From positions 1 through 17,188 of the forward strand of contig JBDREF010000386.1 in the NCBI GenBank assembly GCA_043820045.1: DNA of 17,188 nt, in the 5' to 3' direction. Source of the DNA: JBDREF01 sp043820045 (GTDB lineage Bacteria; Planctomycetota; Phycisphaerae; Sedimentisphaerales; Anaerobacaceae). Within the stretch, counting starts at the first letter, position 1. Each line of letters opens with the position of its first letter. Of the stretch, positions 1-6,332 are shown piece by piece. The notes under the pieces were generated by a model. That model worked only from the letters and a program-made list of their open reading frames with translations. It did no database searches and had not been told where the DNA came from. A program made the position numbers and the translations under genes.

Positions 1-516
1 GATGCCAGGTGCTCCGTGGCGATTCTCACCAAGGGCGGAACCCGCTGTCTGGATGACCTCGATATGTTCCAGTCGTGGCCTGACGGGCGCATCAAGATTG
101 GCGCTACGCTGACATTTATCGACCCACGAGCTTCGCTACGCCACGAACCTGGAGCCGCCCTGCCAATAGACCGCCTCAATGCGCTCGTGAGACTACACAC
201 GGCTGGCGTCCGCACCTGGGCCAGCATCGAACCCGTTATCGAGCCGCCTGAGTCGCTTGCCGTCATCGAAGCATCGCTCCCGTTTGTGGACGGGTACAAA
301 GTTGGCAAACTTAATCATCATGCGAGCGCGAACCTAATCGACTGGTTCGCGTTCGGGTCTCGCGCCGTGGCTATGATCCGCGCTGCCGGGAAGGCGCTGT
401 ATGTCAAGCACGACCTCCGCGCAGCCATGCCTGGATTCCAGTTCCGCGACGAAGAAACGAAGCCTGAGACGATGTTCTTGCCGGATAGGCCACAGCTACA
501 GGAGTCATTATTTTGA
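1..516 (+). CDS. Radical-SAM protein, C-terminal part (5' end outside window)
   Basis: The reading frame is open from base 1, so the gene is cut by the window edge and the catalytic CxxxCxxC cluster would lie upstream. A GTG at 16 is only an internal codon. What is visible resembles the C-terminal half of SplB/DNA-repair-photolyase-like radical-SAM proteins: VAILTKGG near the start, IGATLTFID, EPGAALPIDRLNAL, GVRTWASIEPVIEP, and VDGYKVGKLNHH. Such proteins use S-adenosylmethionine and a 4Fe-4S cluster; the substrate cannot be inferred here. The stop TGA overlaps the TTG start of the terminase gene by 4 nt (TTGA), which suggests translational coupling and co-transcription with packaging genes. 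Family call is good; function is unknown. Confidence 0.75.
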   Translation, partial: DARCSVAILTKGGTRCLDDLDMFQSWPDGRIKIGATLTFIDPRASLRHEPGAALPIDRLNALVRLHTAGVRTWASIEPVIEPPESLAVIEASLPFVDGYKVGKLNHHASANLIDWFAFGSRAVAMIRAAGKALYVKHDLRAAMPGFQFRDEETKPETMFLPDRPQLQESLF

Positions 517-2048
517 ATGCTGATACCCCGCTCGCATATCAGTTGGCGCGCGAAATGGCGCCTGCGGACATGGCGGCGCTGCCGGGGAAGTTGCTCCGCC
601 GTGAGATCAAGCCCGCCGACTACCTGCATACGCTTGGCGTGGTGTCATTTCATGACTGGCTGATCGCGCGGTGTCCCACAATCGGGGCGGTTGCTGCAAA
701 CTGGGACTGGCCATACCTCGCGTACATTCAGGAGCACCTTGACTTGATGACGGTCGGGCTTGTTGATCGGCTGATGGTCATGCTGCCGCCTCGGCACTGC
801 AAGAGCGAACTGTGCACGATCCGCTACCCGGTTTACCGAATGGAACTCGAGGCCGCGACGCGTATCATGGTGGGTAGCTACAATGCTGACAGCGCGGCGG
901 ACTTCTCGAGGGCGGCGCGTCTGCTCGCGCGTATGCAGAAGGGCGCGAATCGCGGGCCGAATGCGGGACAGGACAAGCAAGACAAGGTGTATCGCTGGAA
1001 CCTTCGTAGCAATGGATCGTCTTACCTCGGCGGCGGCGTCGAGAGCGGGTTCATCGGCAAAGGCGGGGACGTGGTGATCCTCGATGACCCGATCAAGAAT
1101 CGGAAAGAAGCTGACTCGCTGACTTACCGCAACCGGGTCTGGAATTGGTGGAGCGACATCTACACCCGGCTGGAACCGGGCGCGCAAGTCATCATCGTGA
1201 TGCACTCGTGGCATCAAGACGATGTGGCTGAGCGGATTCTGAGACAGGACAAGCACCGGGAATGGACGGTGATTCGCCTCGCCGCGTTGGCTCGTGAAGG
1301 GGACCTCCTTGGCCGTGCGCCCGGCGAGGCGCTGTGCCCTGACCGATTCCCGGCGGAGGAACTTGAGCGTACGCGGGATAATGTGCAGGAGATCACGTGG
1401 GAGTCGAACTATCAGCAGTCGCCTATGAGTCCGAAGGGCGCGATCTTCCTGCGCGAATGGTGGGCGGGCAGGAACCGTTACGATTGGGCGGATATCGCGT
1501 TTCGCTCAAACACGGTTGACCGGATCATCTCGCTCGATACGGCCATGTCGGACGCGGACACCGCGAACTACACGGCGGCCTGCGTCATGGATTTGCAGAG
1601 CGACTACCGATGCGGGCTGCGTTACATGGAGCGGCGGAAGCTGGCATTCCCACAACTGATGGACTTCGCCGTCGAGATGATCCAGCGGTGGCGAGGCGAA
1701 GGCGGGGCGCAACTGTCTCACGTGCTGGTCGAGTACAAAGCATCGGGCATGAGCCTTGTGCAATCGTTGATCGGGAACCTGCCCGCGGACATGCGGTCGC
1801 TCGTGAAGGCGATGCCGAAGAGCGAATCGAAACAGACGTGTTATCGGGCGATCACGCCGTATTGTCGGAACGGTTGCGTCCTGCTGCCGTATCCGAGCGG
1901 GGATGTGCCGTGGCTGCACGACTTCGAGGAAGAGCTTTACGCGCAGCCGAGCGCGGAGTACGATGATCAAGCGGATGCATTCACGCAGGGCGTGGATTGG
2001 TACGAACACATGCTGCAAGGGGGCATGGACAAGAGACGCGGCGCTTGA
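513..2048 (+). CDS. terL: Terminase large subunit (packaging ATPase and nuclease)
   Basis: Motor of DNA packaging: it hydrolyses ATP to push DNA through the portal and cuts the concatemer. The 511-aa product has a Walker A-like PPRHCKSE (residues 92-99, Lys97), Walker B VVILDDPIK (187-195, Asp191/Asp192), a coupling-type segment IIVMHSWHQDD (227-237), and an RNase H-like nuclease half with acidic residues Asp342 (SLDTA), Glu407 (VEYKA) and Asp484/Asp485/Asp488 (YDDQADAF). This is the phage-terminase type in which the usual PPRHGKSE has Gly; here it is Cys. Start: TTG at 513 with AGGAG at 500-504; the ATG at 517 is out of frame. The stop TGA (2046-2048) lies inside the -35 box of the next promoter. 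No small terminase gene is in the window. Confidence 0.95.
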   Translation: MNADTPLAYQLAREMAPADMAALPGKLLRREIKPADYLHTLGVVSFHDWLIARCPTIGAVAANWDWPYLAYIQEHLDLMTVGLVDRLMVMLPPRHCKSELCTIRYPVYRMELEAATRIMVGSYNADSAADFSRAARLLARMQKGANRGPNAGQDKQDKVYRWNLRSNGSSYLGGGVESGFIGKGGDVVILDDPIKNRKEADSLTYRNRVWNWWSDIYTRLEPGAQVIIVMHSWHQDDVAERILRQDKHREWTVIRLAALAREGDLLGRAPGEALCPDRFPAEELERTRDNVQEITWESNYQQSPMSPKGAIFLREWWAGRNRYDWADIAFRSNTVDRIISLDTAMSDADTANYTAACVMDLQSDYRCGLRYMERRKLAFPQLMDFAVEMIQRWRGEGGAQLSHVLVEYKASGMSLVQSLIGNLPADMRSLVKAMPKSESKQTCYRAITPYCRNGCVLLPYPSGDVPWLHDFEEELYAQPSAEYDDQADAFTQGVDWYEHMLQGGMDKRRGA

Positions 2049-2073
2049 CATCCTTTATCATGTATGATAGGCT
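2045..2073 (+). promoter_or_regulatory. Sigma-70-type promoter after terL
   Basis: TTGACA at 2045-2050, a 17-nt spacer, and TAGGCT at 2068-2073. The -35 is perfect and the -10 is weak (T, A and final T conserved). Expected transcription start is near 2080, just before the structured segment beginning at 2083. It shares the motif TGATAGSCT around the -10 with the promoter at 7065. Confidence 0.6.
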
Positions 2074-2079
2074 GCCTTT

Positions 2080-2197
2080 GCTATGAACGCTGATACGGTA
2101 CAGAATAGAAACCAACCATTTTCGCCCCGCCGCGCGTTTGTCCTTTCGAGGGCCGTGAATCAGCGTTCATTGCACGCGGCGGGGTGGATGTTTTTTT
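2080..2197 (+). ncRNA. Candidate structured leader or small RNA with interleaved stems
   Basis: Starts where the 2045 promoter should initiate and ends in a T7 run. Stem A is a perfect 12-bp inverted repeat, ATGAACGCTGAT (2083-2094) with ATCAGCGTTCAT (2159-2170). Stem B pairs 2121-2134 with 2175-2188, with a perfect 10-bp core CCCCGCCGCG/CGCGGCGGGG. The halves run A, B, A', B', so the stems form a pseudoknot or exclude each other. A small hairpin with a TTCG loop (2140-2153) sits between. A 41-codon ORF from the ATG at 2083 has no ribosome site. The segment lies just upstream of the first GACNN array, so it could be an attenuator leader for the 2337 gene or an independent RNA. No known RNA family recognised. 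Confidence 0.5.
2121..2197 (+). terminator. Possible Rho-independent terminator or attenuator
   Basis: A GC-rich stem (2121-2134 with 2175-2188, including three G-U pairs) is followed two bases later by seven T at 2191-2197. The loop is about 40 nt, unusually long, though it contains a small TTCG hairpin. Because stem A crosses it, termination may be conditional. Confidence 0.45.
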
Positions 2198-2201
2198 GCA
2201 T

Positions 2202-2314
2202 GACGTGACTTGACCAGACTCGACGTGACGGGACGGGACAAGACAAGACAGGACTCGACAGGACATGACAGGACATGACTCGATACGACTTGACTCGACT
2301 TGACAAGACAAGAA
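2202..2314 (+). repeat. GACNN array 1 (22 triplets at exact 5-nt spacing)
   Basis: Triplets occur at 2202 and every 5 nt to 2307 without one insertion or deletion; 21 are GAC and one is GAT (2282). The two bases between triplets vary (GT, TT, CA, TC, GG, AA, AG, AT). A GAA at 2312 ends the register. Left border is TTTGCATGAC after a T-run; right border runs through AACCAACAAAAGGAGA into the ribosome site of the 2337 gene. + strand frames are full of stops (TGA), so this is not coding. Confidence 0.95.
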
Positions 2315-2336
2315 ACCAACAAAAGGAGAATGAACA

Positions 2337-2906
2337 ATGCACACAGCGACAGTAACACTCAAATCAGCAGTAGGCTCTTCGTACTCACAGGGGCGGCACT
2401 ACAGTCATTCCGTTCCCGTGCTGAACAAGGAGCGCCCCGACGATTACGAGACACGAACATGGCGAAACCGTATGCACGTGACGGATGATGGGCGCGTGTT
2501 CATCCCGCCGATGGCGTTCAAGAATTGCCTGAGCGAGGCGGCGAAGTTCCTCGGAATTCAGATTCCGGGCAAGGGCAAGGCGACGTTCACGAAGAATTTC
2601 GAGGCGGGCGTTATGGTCGTCGACCCGCTCGTGCTCGACATAAAGGCGAAAGACGTGGAGGCTAACTGGCTTTTCGTTCCGGCCTCCGGACGGCGCGGGG
2701 ATGGCAAGCGCGTCATGCGATGCTTCCCCCTCATTAAACAATGGGGCGGGGTCGTGACGTTTCATATTGTGGACGATACGATTACGCAGGAGATCTTCGA
2801 GCAGCACTTGATCGAGGCGGGCAAGCTGATTGGCATTGGCGTATTTCGGCCTCGGAACAACGGGTATTTCGGGCGGTTCACCGTCGAGAAGGTTTCGTGG
2901 AAATAG
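2337..2906 (+). CDS. Unknown phage protein, faintly RAMP/Cas7-like
   Basis: The 189-aa product starts at ATG 2337 with AGGAGA 15 to 10 nt upstream. I do not recognise a named family. It reads as a compact soluble alpha/beta protein without signal or membrane segment. Two stretches recall RAMP/Cas7-fold RNA-binding proteins: VFIPPMAFKNCLSEAAKFLG, in the place of the RAMP 'IPGSSLKG...R' helix, and a C-terminal glycine-rich loop IGIGVFRPRNNGYFGRF followed by a strand. A basic patch GKGKATFTKNF lies between them. This resemblance is my inference and is weak. The gene is flanked on both sides by GACNN arrays and sits where terL and portal are normally adjacent, so it belongs to an inserted or specialised module. 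It could also be an ssDNA-binding or DNA-packaging accessory protein. Confidence 0.75.
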   Translation: MHTATVTLKSAVGSSYSQGRHYSHSVPVLNKERPDDYETRTWRNRMHVTDDGRVFIPPMAFKNCLSEAAKFLGIQIPGKGKATFTKNFEAGVMVVDPLVLDIKAKDVEANWLFVPASGRRGDGKRVMRCFPLIKQWGGVVTFHIVDDTITQEIFEQHLIEAGKLIGIGVFRPRNNGYFGRFTVEKVSWK

Positions 2907-2909
2907 CGA

Positions 2910-2972
2910 GACTGGACCGGACTAGACATGACCCGACGTGACGAGACCAGACAAGACGCGACAAGACAAGAG
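2910..2972 (+). repeat. GACNN array 2a (12 GAC plus terminal GAG)
   Basis: GAC at 2910, then every 5 nt to 2965, all perfect, ending with GAG at 2970. Starts 3 nt after the stop codon of the 2337 gene. Spacer pairs: TG, CG, TA, AT, CC, GT, GA, CA, AA, GC, AA, AA. Confidence 0.95.
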
Positions 2973-3002
2973 TAGTAACCACGGTCTTATAGGTTTGCGC
3001 GA
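2973..3002 (+). other. 30-nt linker between GACNN arrays 2a and 2b
   Basis: Contains ACGGTCTTATAGG then TTTGC. The same-length linker at 3685-3714 has GCGGCCTCATAGG then ATTTGC. The shared core RCGGYCTYATAGG-TTTGC and identical 30-nt length mark this as part of a repeated array-linker-array unit. Confidence 0.7.
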
Positions 3003-3060
3003 GACGTGACACGACCGGACTTGACGTGACAAGACGCGACCTGACTAGACATGACAAGAG
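3003..3060 (+). repeat. GACNN array 2b (11 GAC plus terminal GAG)
   Basis: GAC at 3003 and every 5 nt to 3053, all perfect, then GAG at 3058. The stretch 3022-3045 is identical to 3749-3772 in array 3b (24 nt), so these two arrays share recent ancestry. The right border CAACAAAACAAGGAGA leads directly into the ribosome site of the 3084 gene. An ATG inside the array (3051) is in frame with that gene but is not its start. Confidence 0.95.
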
Positions 3061-3083
3061 CAACAAAACAAGGAGAGACTACA

Positions 3084-3593
3084 GTGGAAGCCAAAACGGA
3101 AAAGAAGCGGGCAATACCGGAACTGAGCGTGGATGTGAAGTTGCTCTACCAGCGGATCGCCGCGATGGAGCCGGGGGACACGATATCCTATGATGACCTT
3201 TCGGGGATCGTGTATCGGGATATCCGATCCCCGAAAGGCTGGGCACTGATGGCCAGTGCGCGGCGCAAGGCGCTACATGATGACGGGATCGTGACGGAAT
3301 GTGTAACCAACGTCGGAGTGAAGCGCATGGACGACGTGGCGATTATCGGAGCGACGCCCGCATACATCAAGCGGGTAAGGCGGGCTGCTCGGACAAGCGC
3401 AACGAAGATCGGGAGCATCCAGGATTACGCGGCCCTGTCGGATAATGACAGGGTACAACATGACATGGCGGCAACCGCTCTTGGCCTGGTGTTGATGGGA
3501 ACCGCGCCGAAACAGTTGAAGCGGATCGAGGCGCAAGTGCGAACATCGAAGAGCGAACTTCCGACGGCGGAAGCGATCAAGCTTTTAGCATGA
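3084..3593 (+). CDS. Winged-helix-like phage protein
   Basis: Start is GTG 3084 with AGGAGA at 3071-3076; the in-frame ATG at 3051 lies inside array 2b and has no ribosome site. The 169-aa product begins with a basic tail (VEAKTEKKRA), then a compact helical region LLYQRIAAMEPGDTISYDDL, a helix SPKGWALMASARRKALHDD and a hairpin-like GIVTECVTNVGVKRMDD, the order expected of a winged helix. The C-terminal half is helical and unrecognised. Inference: a DNA- or RNA-binding protein, possibly the reader of the surrounding arrays. The stop TGA (3591-3593) is fused to the first GAC of array 3a. The winged-helix call rests on pattern, not on a database match. Confidence 0.75.
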   Translation: MEAKTEKKRAIPELSVDVKLLYQRIAAMEPGDTISYDDLSGIVYRDIRSPKGWALMASARRKALHDDGIVTECVTNVGVKRMDDVAIIGATPAYIKRVRRAARTSATKIGSIQDYAALSDNDRVQHDMAATALGLVLMGTAPKQLKRIEAQVRTSKSELPTAEAIKLLA

Positions 3594-3684
3594 CGCGACG
3601 TGACACAACTTGACAAGACTGGACCAGACCAGACTTGACGCGACGTGACAAGACGTGACAAGGCTCGACAAGACAAGACGCGAG
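3592..3684 (+). repeat. GACNN array 3a (18 triplets plus terminal GAG)
   Basis: Triplets at 3592 and every 5 nt to 3677: 16 GAC, one AAC (3607), one GGC (3662), then GAG at 3682. The first GAC overlaps the stop codon of the 3084 gene. Left border TTTTAGCATGAC resembles the TTTGCATGAC borders of arrays 1 and 3b. No indel breaks the register. Confidence 0.95.
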
Positions 3685-3714
3685 CAGTTGAACGCGGCCT
3701 CATAGGATTTGCAT
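3685..3714 (+). other. 30-nt linker between GACNN arrays 3a and 3b
   Basis: Starts CAGTTGAAC and holds GCGGCCTCATAGG then ATTTGCAT. It is the counterpart of the 2973-3002 linker, with the same length and core. Confidence 0.7.
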
Positions 3715-3777
3715 GACTTGACGCGACAGGACTAGACTTGACTTGACATGACGTGACAAGACGCGACCTGACAAGAG
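3715..3777 (+). repeat. GACNN array 3b (12 GAC plus terminal GAG)
   Basis: GAC at 3715 and every 5 nt to 3770, all perfect, then GAG at 3775. The segment 3749-3772 repeats 3022-3045 exactly. The array ends 16 nt upstream of the -35 box of the portal promoter. Confidence 0.95.
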
Positions 3778-3788
3778 CAGTTTCTAAA

Positions 3789-3822
3789 GGCGGTTGACAT
3801 TTCCGCCGATTCGCGGTAGTAT
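3789..3822 (+). promoter_or_regulatory. Promoter of the portal/head genes with inverted repeat on the -35
   Basis: TTGACA (3794-3799), 17-nt spacer, TAGTAT (3817-3822); predicted start near 3829. The -35 box is bracketed by GGCGG (3789-3793) and CCGCC (3803-3807), a possible operator or small hairpin. The portal gene follows with AGGAGA at 3835-3840 and ATG at 3850. Confidence 0.8.
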
Positions 3823-3849
3823 CCCCGGCATGATAGGAGATTTACCGCG

Positions 3850-5568
3850 ATGATCCTTTCTCGCCTCACGCAACCCTTCGCGCGGATGCTCGGCACGCAG
3901 GGCATCGTCAAGACCACGGAGTACACGCCGCGCGAACGATACGAACTCCTGGACCGCTACTACCAATCCAACGGGATGTACGATGACATCCGGCAGGCTG
4001 TGAAATCGATCCCCGCGTGGGCTGCAAAGTGCGTGGAACTTCGCAACCCTACCACCGCCGCCGTGGAATTCTATCCCTCGAAACTCTGGCCGGGCGTGCT
4101 CCCTGGGTGCATGCCGCTTCATATTGACGGGCCGAACGCGGAGGCATTGCAAGCGGCGATTGAGCAGATCTGGAAATGGAGCAACTGGTCTGCGAAGAAA
4201 CAGGTGGCCGCTCGAAACATCGCGAAGTACGGGGACCTGTTTATACGGGTGACTACGTCGCGGGCAGACCCTGTTGAACAACTCGATCCAGAATCCGGCG
4301 CGAAGAAGAAGATTCAAGGCAAAGCAAAATCCGTTTATCTCGAACTTATACACCCGAAGTATGTCACAGATTTCAAGCTCGATGAGCGGGGGATCGTCCG
4401 GGCGCTCCGTTATGACACCCCGCAAGGGAAAGACGCGGGTGGCGCTTCACATACCTACACGGAATACTGGAATGATGTGGGCGTTCAGAAGTGGAATGAC
4501 CACGCTTTCGATTACCGGACGCCGCTTGACCGGCTCGGGCCCGCTGATGAAGCGTTGACGTGGAAGGATCTCAAATTCGACTTCATCCCCTGGGTACACG
4601 CGCCGTTTCGCGATCTGTGGGAGTCGGCTGCTGAAGAGCAGAGGGGCTTGCCGCTAATATGGCCGGTGCTCACAAAAATCGACGCCGCAAACCTGACGGC
4701 CACCACGTTGCACTCGCTCATGTACCGGTACGGCCGCCCGACGATTGCCGTGTCTGCGAACTGGGTTGACGCGAAGGGGAAGCCGATGCCCGCGCCGACG
4801 GTGCAAGGCGAGGCAGTGAACCCCCGCGAATTCTCGGCAACATCGACTATTGATTACGTCGGCGACGAGGAGGTCTGGCGGTTGCCGGGACTCTCGAAAG
4901 TCGAGCACATGGTCCCGAACATTAACTGGCAGGCGCAACTCGACCTGCTTCTCGCTGACCTGAATGAAATCAAGCGGGATCTGCCGGAGCTTTACTACTA
5001 TGACGTAGCCGCCGCTGGCGTCGAGAGCGGGCGCGCGCTCCTGTATCGCATGGCCCCGGCGATTGACCGCGTGATTGAGGTACGTGGCAATGCGGAGTCG
5101 GCGCTGATACGCGCACAGGAAATGGCGCTTAGCGTCGGGATCGCCTACGGCGTGCTGGACAAGTCGCTCGGCTCATATGACAAAGGGGACTTCAATCACA
5201 GCTTCGTTGAACGCGAAGTGGTCATGAGCGATCCTCAGAGCCTTGGCGAGACGGCGAAAGTGTACGTTGAGGCCGGTGTCCCTGTCGGGATGGCAATGAA
5301 AAAGTTCGCTCATTTCAGCGACGATGACATAGCGGAAATCGACGCGGCTCAGGCTAAAGAGCGGGAGGCCGCTACCGGCGGCGGGGTACAGGACCTCACA
5401 GACAACCCTATGCGTGTTGCGCGGGCGCTCGCGGCGAAGGAGAAACTTGCCGCGGCCACACAGCCGGACATCGCCGCGACGTTACAGGCGACCGTTGACA
5501 AGGGCGTCACGGCAATGACGCAGAGCGGGGCATTGGCGAAAGTCATGCAGAAGAACACGGGCAAATGA
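3850..5568 (+). CDS. Portal protein (SPP1 gp6-like)
   Basis: Forms the dodecameric ring at one capsid vertex through which DNA passes and onto which terminase and connector proteins dock. At 572 aa it has typical portal size. Visible portal-like features: an early YYQSNGMYDDIRQAVKS segment, ARNIAKYGDLFIRVT, a long core, and a stem/crown region ELYYYDVAAAGVESGRALLY followed by RAQEMALSVGIAYGVL and NHSFVEREVVMSDPQSLGETAKVY, which matches the Phage_prot_Gp6 pattern. The Ala-rich helical C terminus (AAKEKLAAATQPDIAATLQA) fits a crown helix. Its stop overlaps the next start (ATGA), consistent with SPP1-type gp6-gp7 coupling. No nuclease or protease fusion is seen. Confidence 0.9.
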   Translation: MILSRLTQPFARMLGTQGIVKTTEYTPRERYELLDRYYQSNGMYDDIRQAVKSIPAWAAKCVELRNPTTAAVEFYPSKLWPGVLPGCMPLHIDGPNAEALQAAIEQIWKWSNWSAKKQVAARNIAKYGDLFIRVTTSRADPVEQLDPESGAKKKIQGKAKSVYLELIHPKYVTDFKLDERGIVRALRYDTPQGKDAGGASHTYTEYWNDVGVQKWNDHAFDYRTPLDRLGPADEALTWKDLKFDFIPWVHAPFRDLWESAAEEQRGLPLIWPVLTKIDAANLTATTLHSLMYRYGRPTIAVSANWVDAKGKPMPAPTVQGEAVNPREFSATSTIDYVGDEEVWRLPGLSKVEHMVPNINWQAQLDLLLADLNEIKRDLPELYYYDVAAAGVESGRALLYRMAPAIDRVIEVRGNAESALIRAQEMALSVGIAYGVLDKSLGSYDKGDFNHSFVEREVVMSDPQSLGETAKVYVEAGVPVGMAMKKFAHFSDDDIAEIDAAQAKEREAATGGGVQDLTDNPMRVARALAAKEKLAAATQPDIAATLQATVDKGVTAMTQSGALAKVMQKNTGK

Positions 5569-6332
5569 CTGAAGACTTCTTAGACGACGTGTTTACGATG
5601 TTCGCGGAATACGTCTCCCTCGAGGAACTCCGGGTGCTAATGGAGGAAACCATGTACGAGGCCGTCCGCGCGGCCCTCTCAGGCGCCACGCGGGAAGAGG
5701 TCATGCAGGCGGCGCGTGATAAGGCCGCCCTGCTCGTGACGCGCGTGTCCGAGGAAATGCGGCAGCAGTTGGCTGAGAAGATCGCGTATGGGATCGAGAA
5801 TCAGCTTGGCGTCGACGGGACCGGGCGCCTGCTCCGTGAGGGGCTTGGCCTCGACTCGAATCGCGAGAAGAGTCTGGCGAAGTTTCGGCTTAAACAAGAG
5901 GCGGCGGGCAAGACGGGAGACGCCCTCGAGAAGGCCGTCGCGCGCGAACAGGCGAGGCTACTGAATGACCGGGCGCGCGTGATAGCGATCAATGAGATCG
6001 GCGAGGCCCTGGAATCCGGCGCGCTCGATACCGGGATCAAGCAGGGGAACACGCACAAGGTAAGCATTTCGGTCGGCGATGCACGTGTCTCGGAAATCTG
6101 TCGGCAGAGCGAGGGGCAAGGGCCGATCCCGATAAATGACGCCTTCGCCTCTGGCAGTCAGCACCCCCCTCACCACATCCGTTGCCGGTGTGCCGTCGCC
6201 TTCGTGCGTGACACTGGCAAAGGGCAATTAGAGCAAGCGCAAGAGCGGGCGGCGGCGCGCGCGGCCCGGACAAAGCAGGCGGTAGACGAAGCCAACGCGG
6301 CAGCAGCCGCAGAATCGGAGACGGCAGCATGA
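5565..6332 (+). CDS. Minor head protein, phage Mu F / SPP1 gp7 family
   Basis: A 255-aa head morphogenesis protein, usually present in few copies and bound to the portal. The family signature is at residues about 160-212: AINEIGEALESGALD, ISVGDARVSEICRQSEGQ, and the C-terminal QHPPHHIRCRCAVAF (Cys207, Cys209), the Mu-F 'HP-CRC' motif. The N-terminal half is helical and charged, and the last 45 residues are Ala/Glu/Arg-rich and probably helical. Start ATG 5565 overlaps the portal stop and its own stop overlaps the next start, both as ATGA. In SPP1 the homologue helps DNA stay in or leave the capsid; the same role is inferred here. Confidence 0.88.
   Translation: MTEDFLDDVFTMFAEYVSLEELRVLMEETMYEAVRAALSGATREEVMQAARDKAALLVTRVSEEMRQQLAEKIAYGIENQLGVDGTGRLLREGLGLDSNREKSLAKFRLKQEAAGKTGDALEKAVAREQARLLNDRARVIAINEIGEALESGALDTGIKQGNTHKVSISVGDARVSEICRQSEGQGPIPINDAFASGSQHPPHHIRCRCAVAFVRDTGKGQLEQAQERAAARAARTKQAVDEANAAAAAESETAA

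Noticed and set aside
645..1256. Long minus-strand ORFs opposite terL, and others opposite the structural genes (1506-2051, 8342-9046, 12166-13053)
   Set aside because: High-GC shadow frames with low-complexity Arg/His-rich translations and no ribosome sites.
2083..2208. Small ORF from ATG 2083 (MNADTVQNRN...)
   Set aside because: No ribosome site, and the sequence is better explained as structured RNA. The resemblance to the terL start is treated as a pairing or duplication signal instead.
2202..2309. GANTC methylation cluster (GACTC occurs four times in array 1)
   Set aside because: GACTC arises from the TC spacers by chance and is not enriched in the other arrays.
2081..2362. Minus-strand ORFs rich in Ser, Val, Cys and Leu over the arrays (also 2878-3066, 3425-3703, 3732-3926)
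   Set aside because: They are translations of the GTCNN complement; the repeat lacks stops on that strand in several frames. No ribosome site and no protein-like composition.
3051..3083. ATG 3051 as start of the winged-helix gene
   Set aside because: The ATG belongs to array 2b and has no ribosome site; GTG 3084 has AGGAGA at good spacing.
3735..3752. TTGACA-like -35 boxes inside the arrays
   Set aside because: They follow from GACTTGACA by composition and lack a -10 box at 16-18 nt.
2202..3777. CRISPR array
   Set aside because: Repeat unit is 5 nt with 2-nt variable positions; there are no 25-40 nt repeats or spacers and no cas operon.
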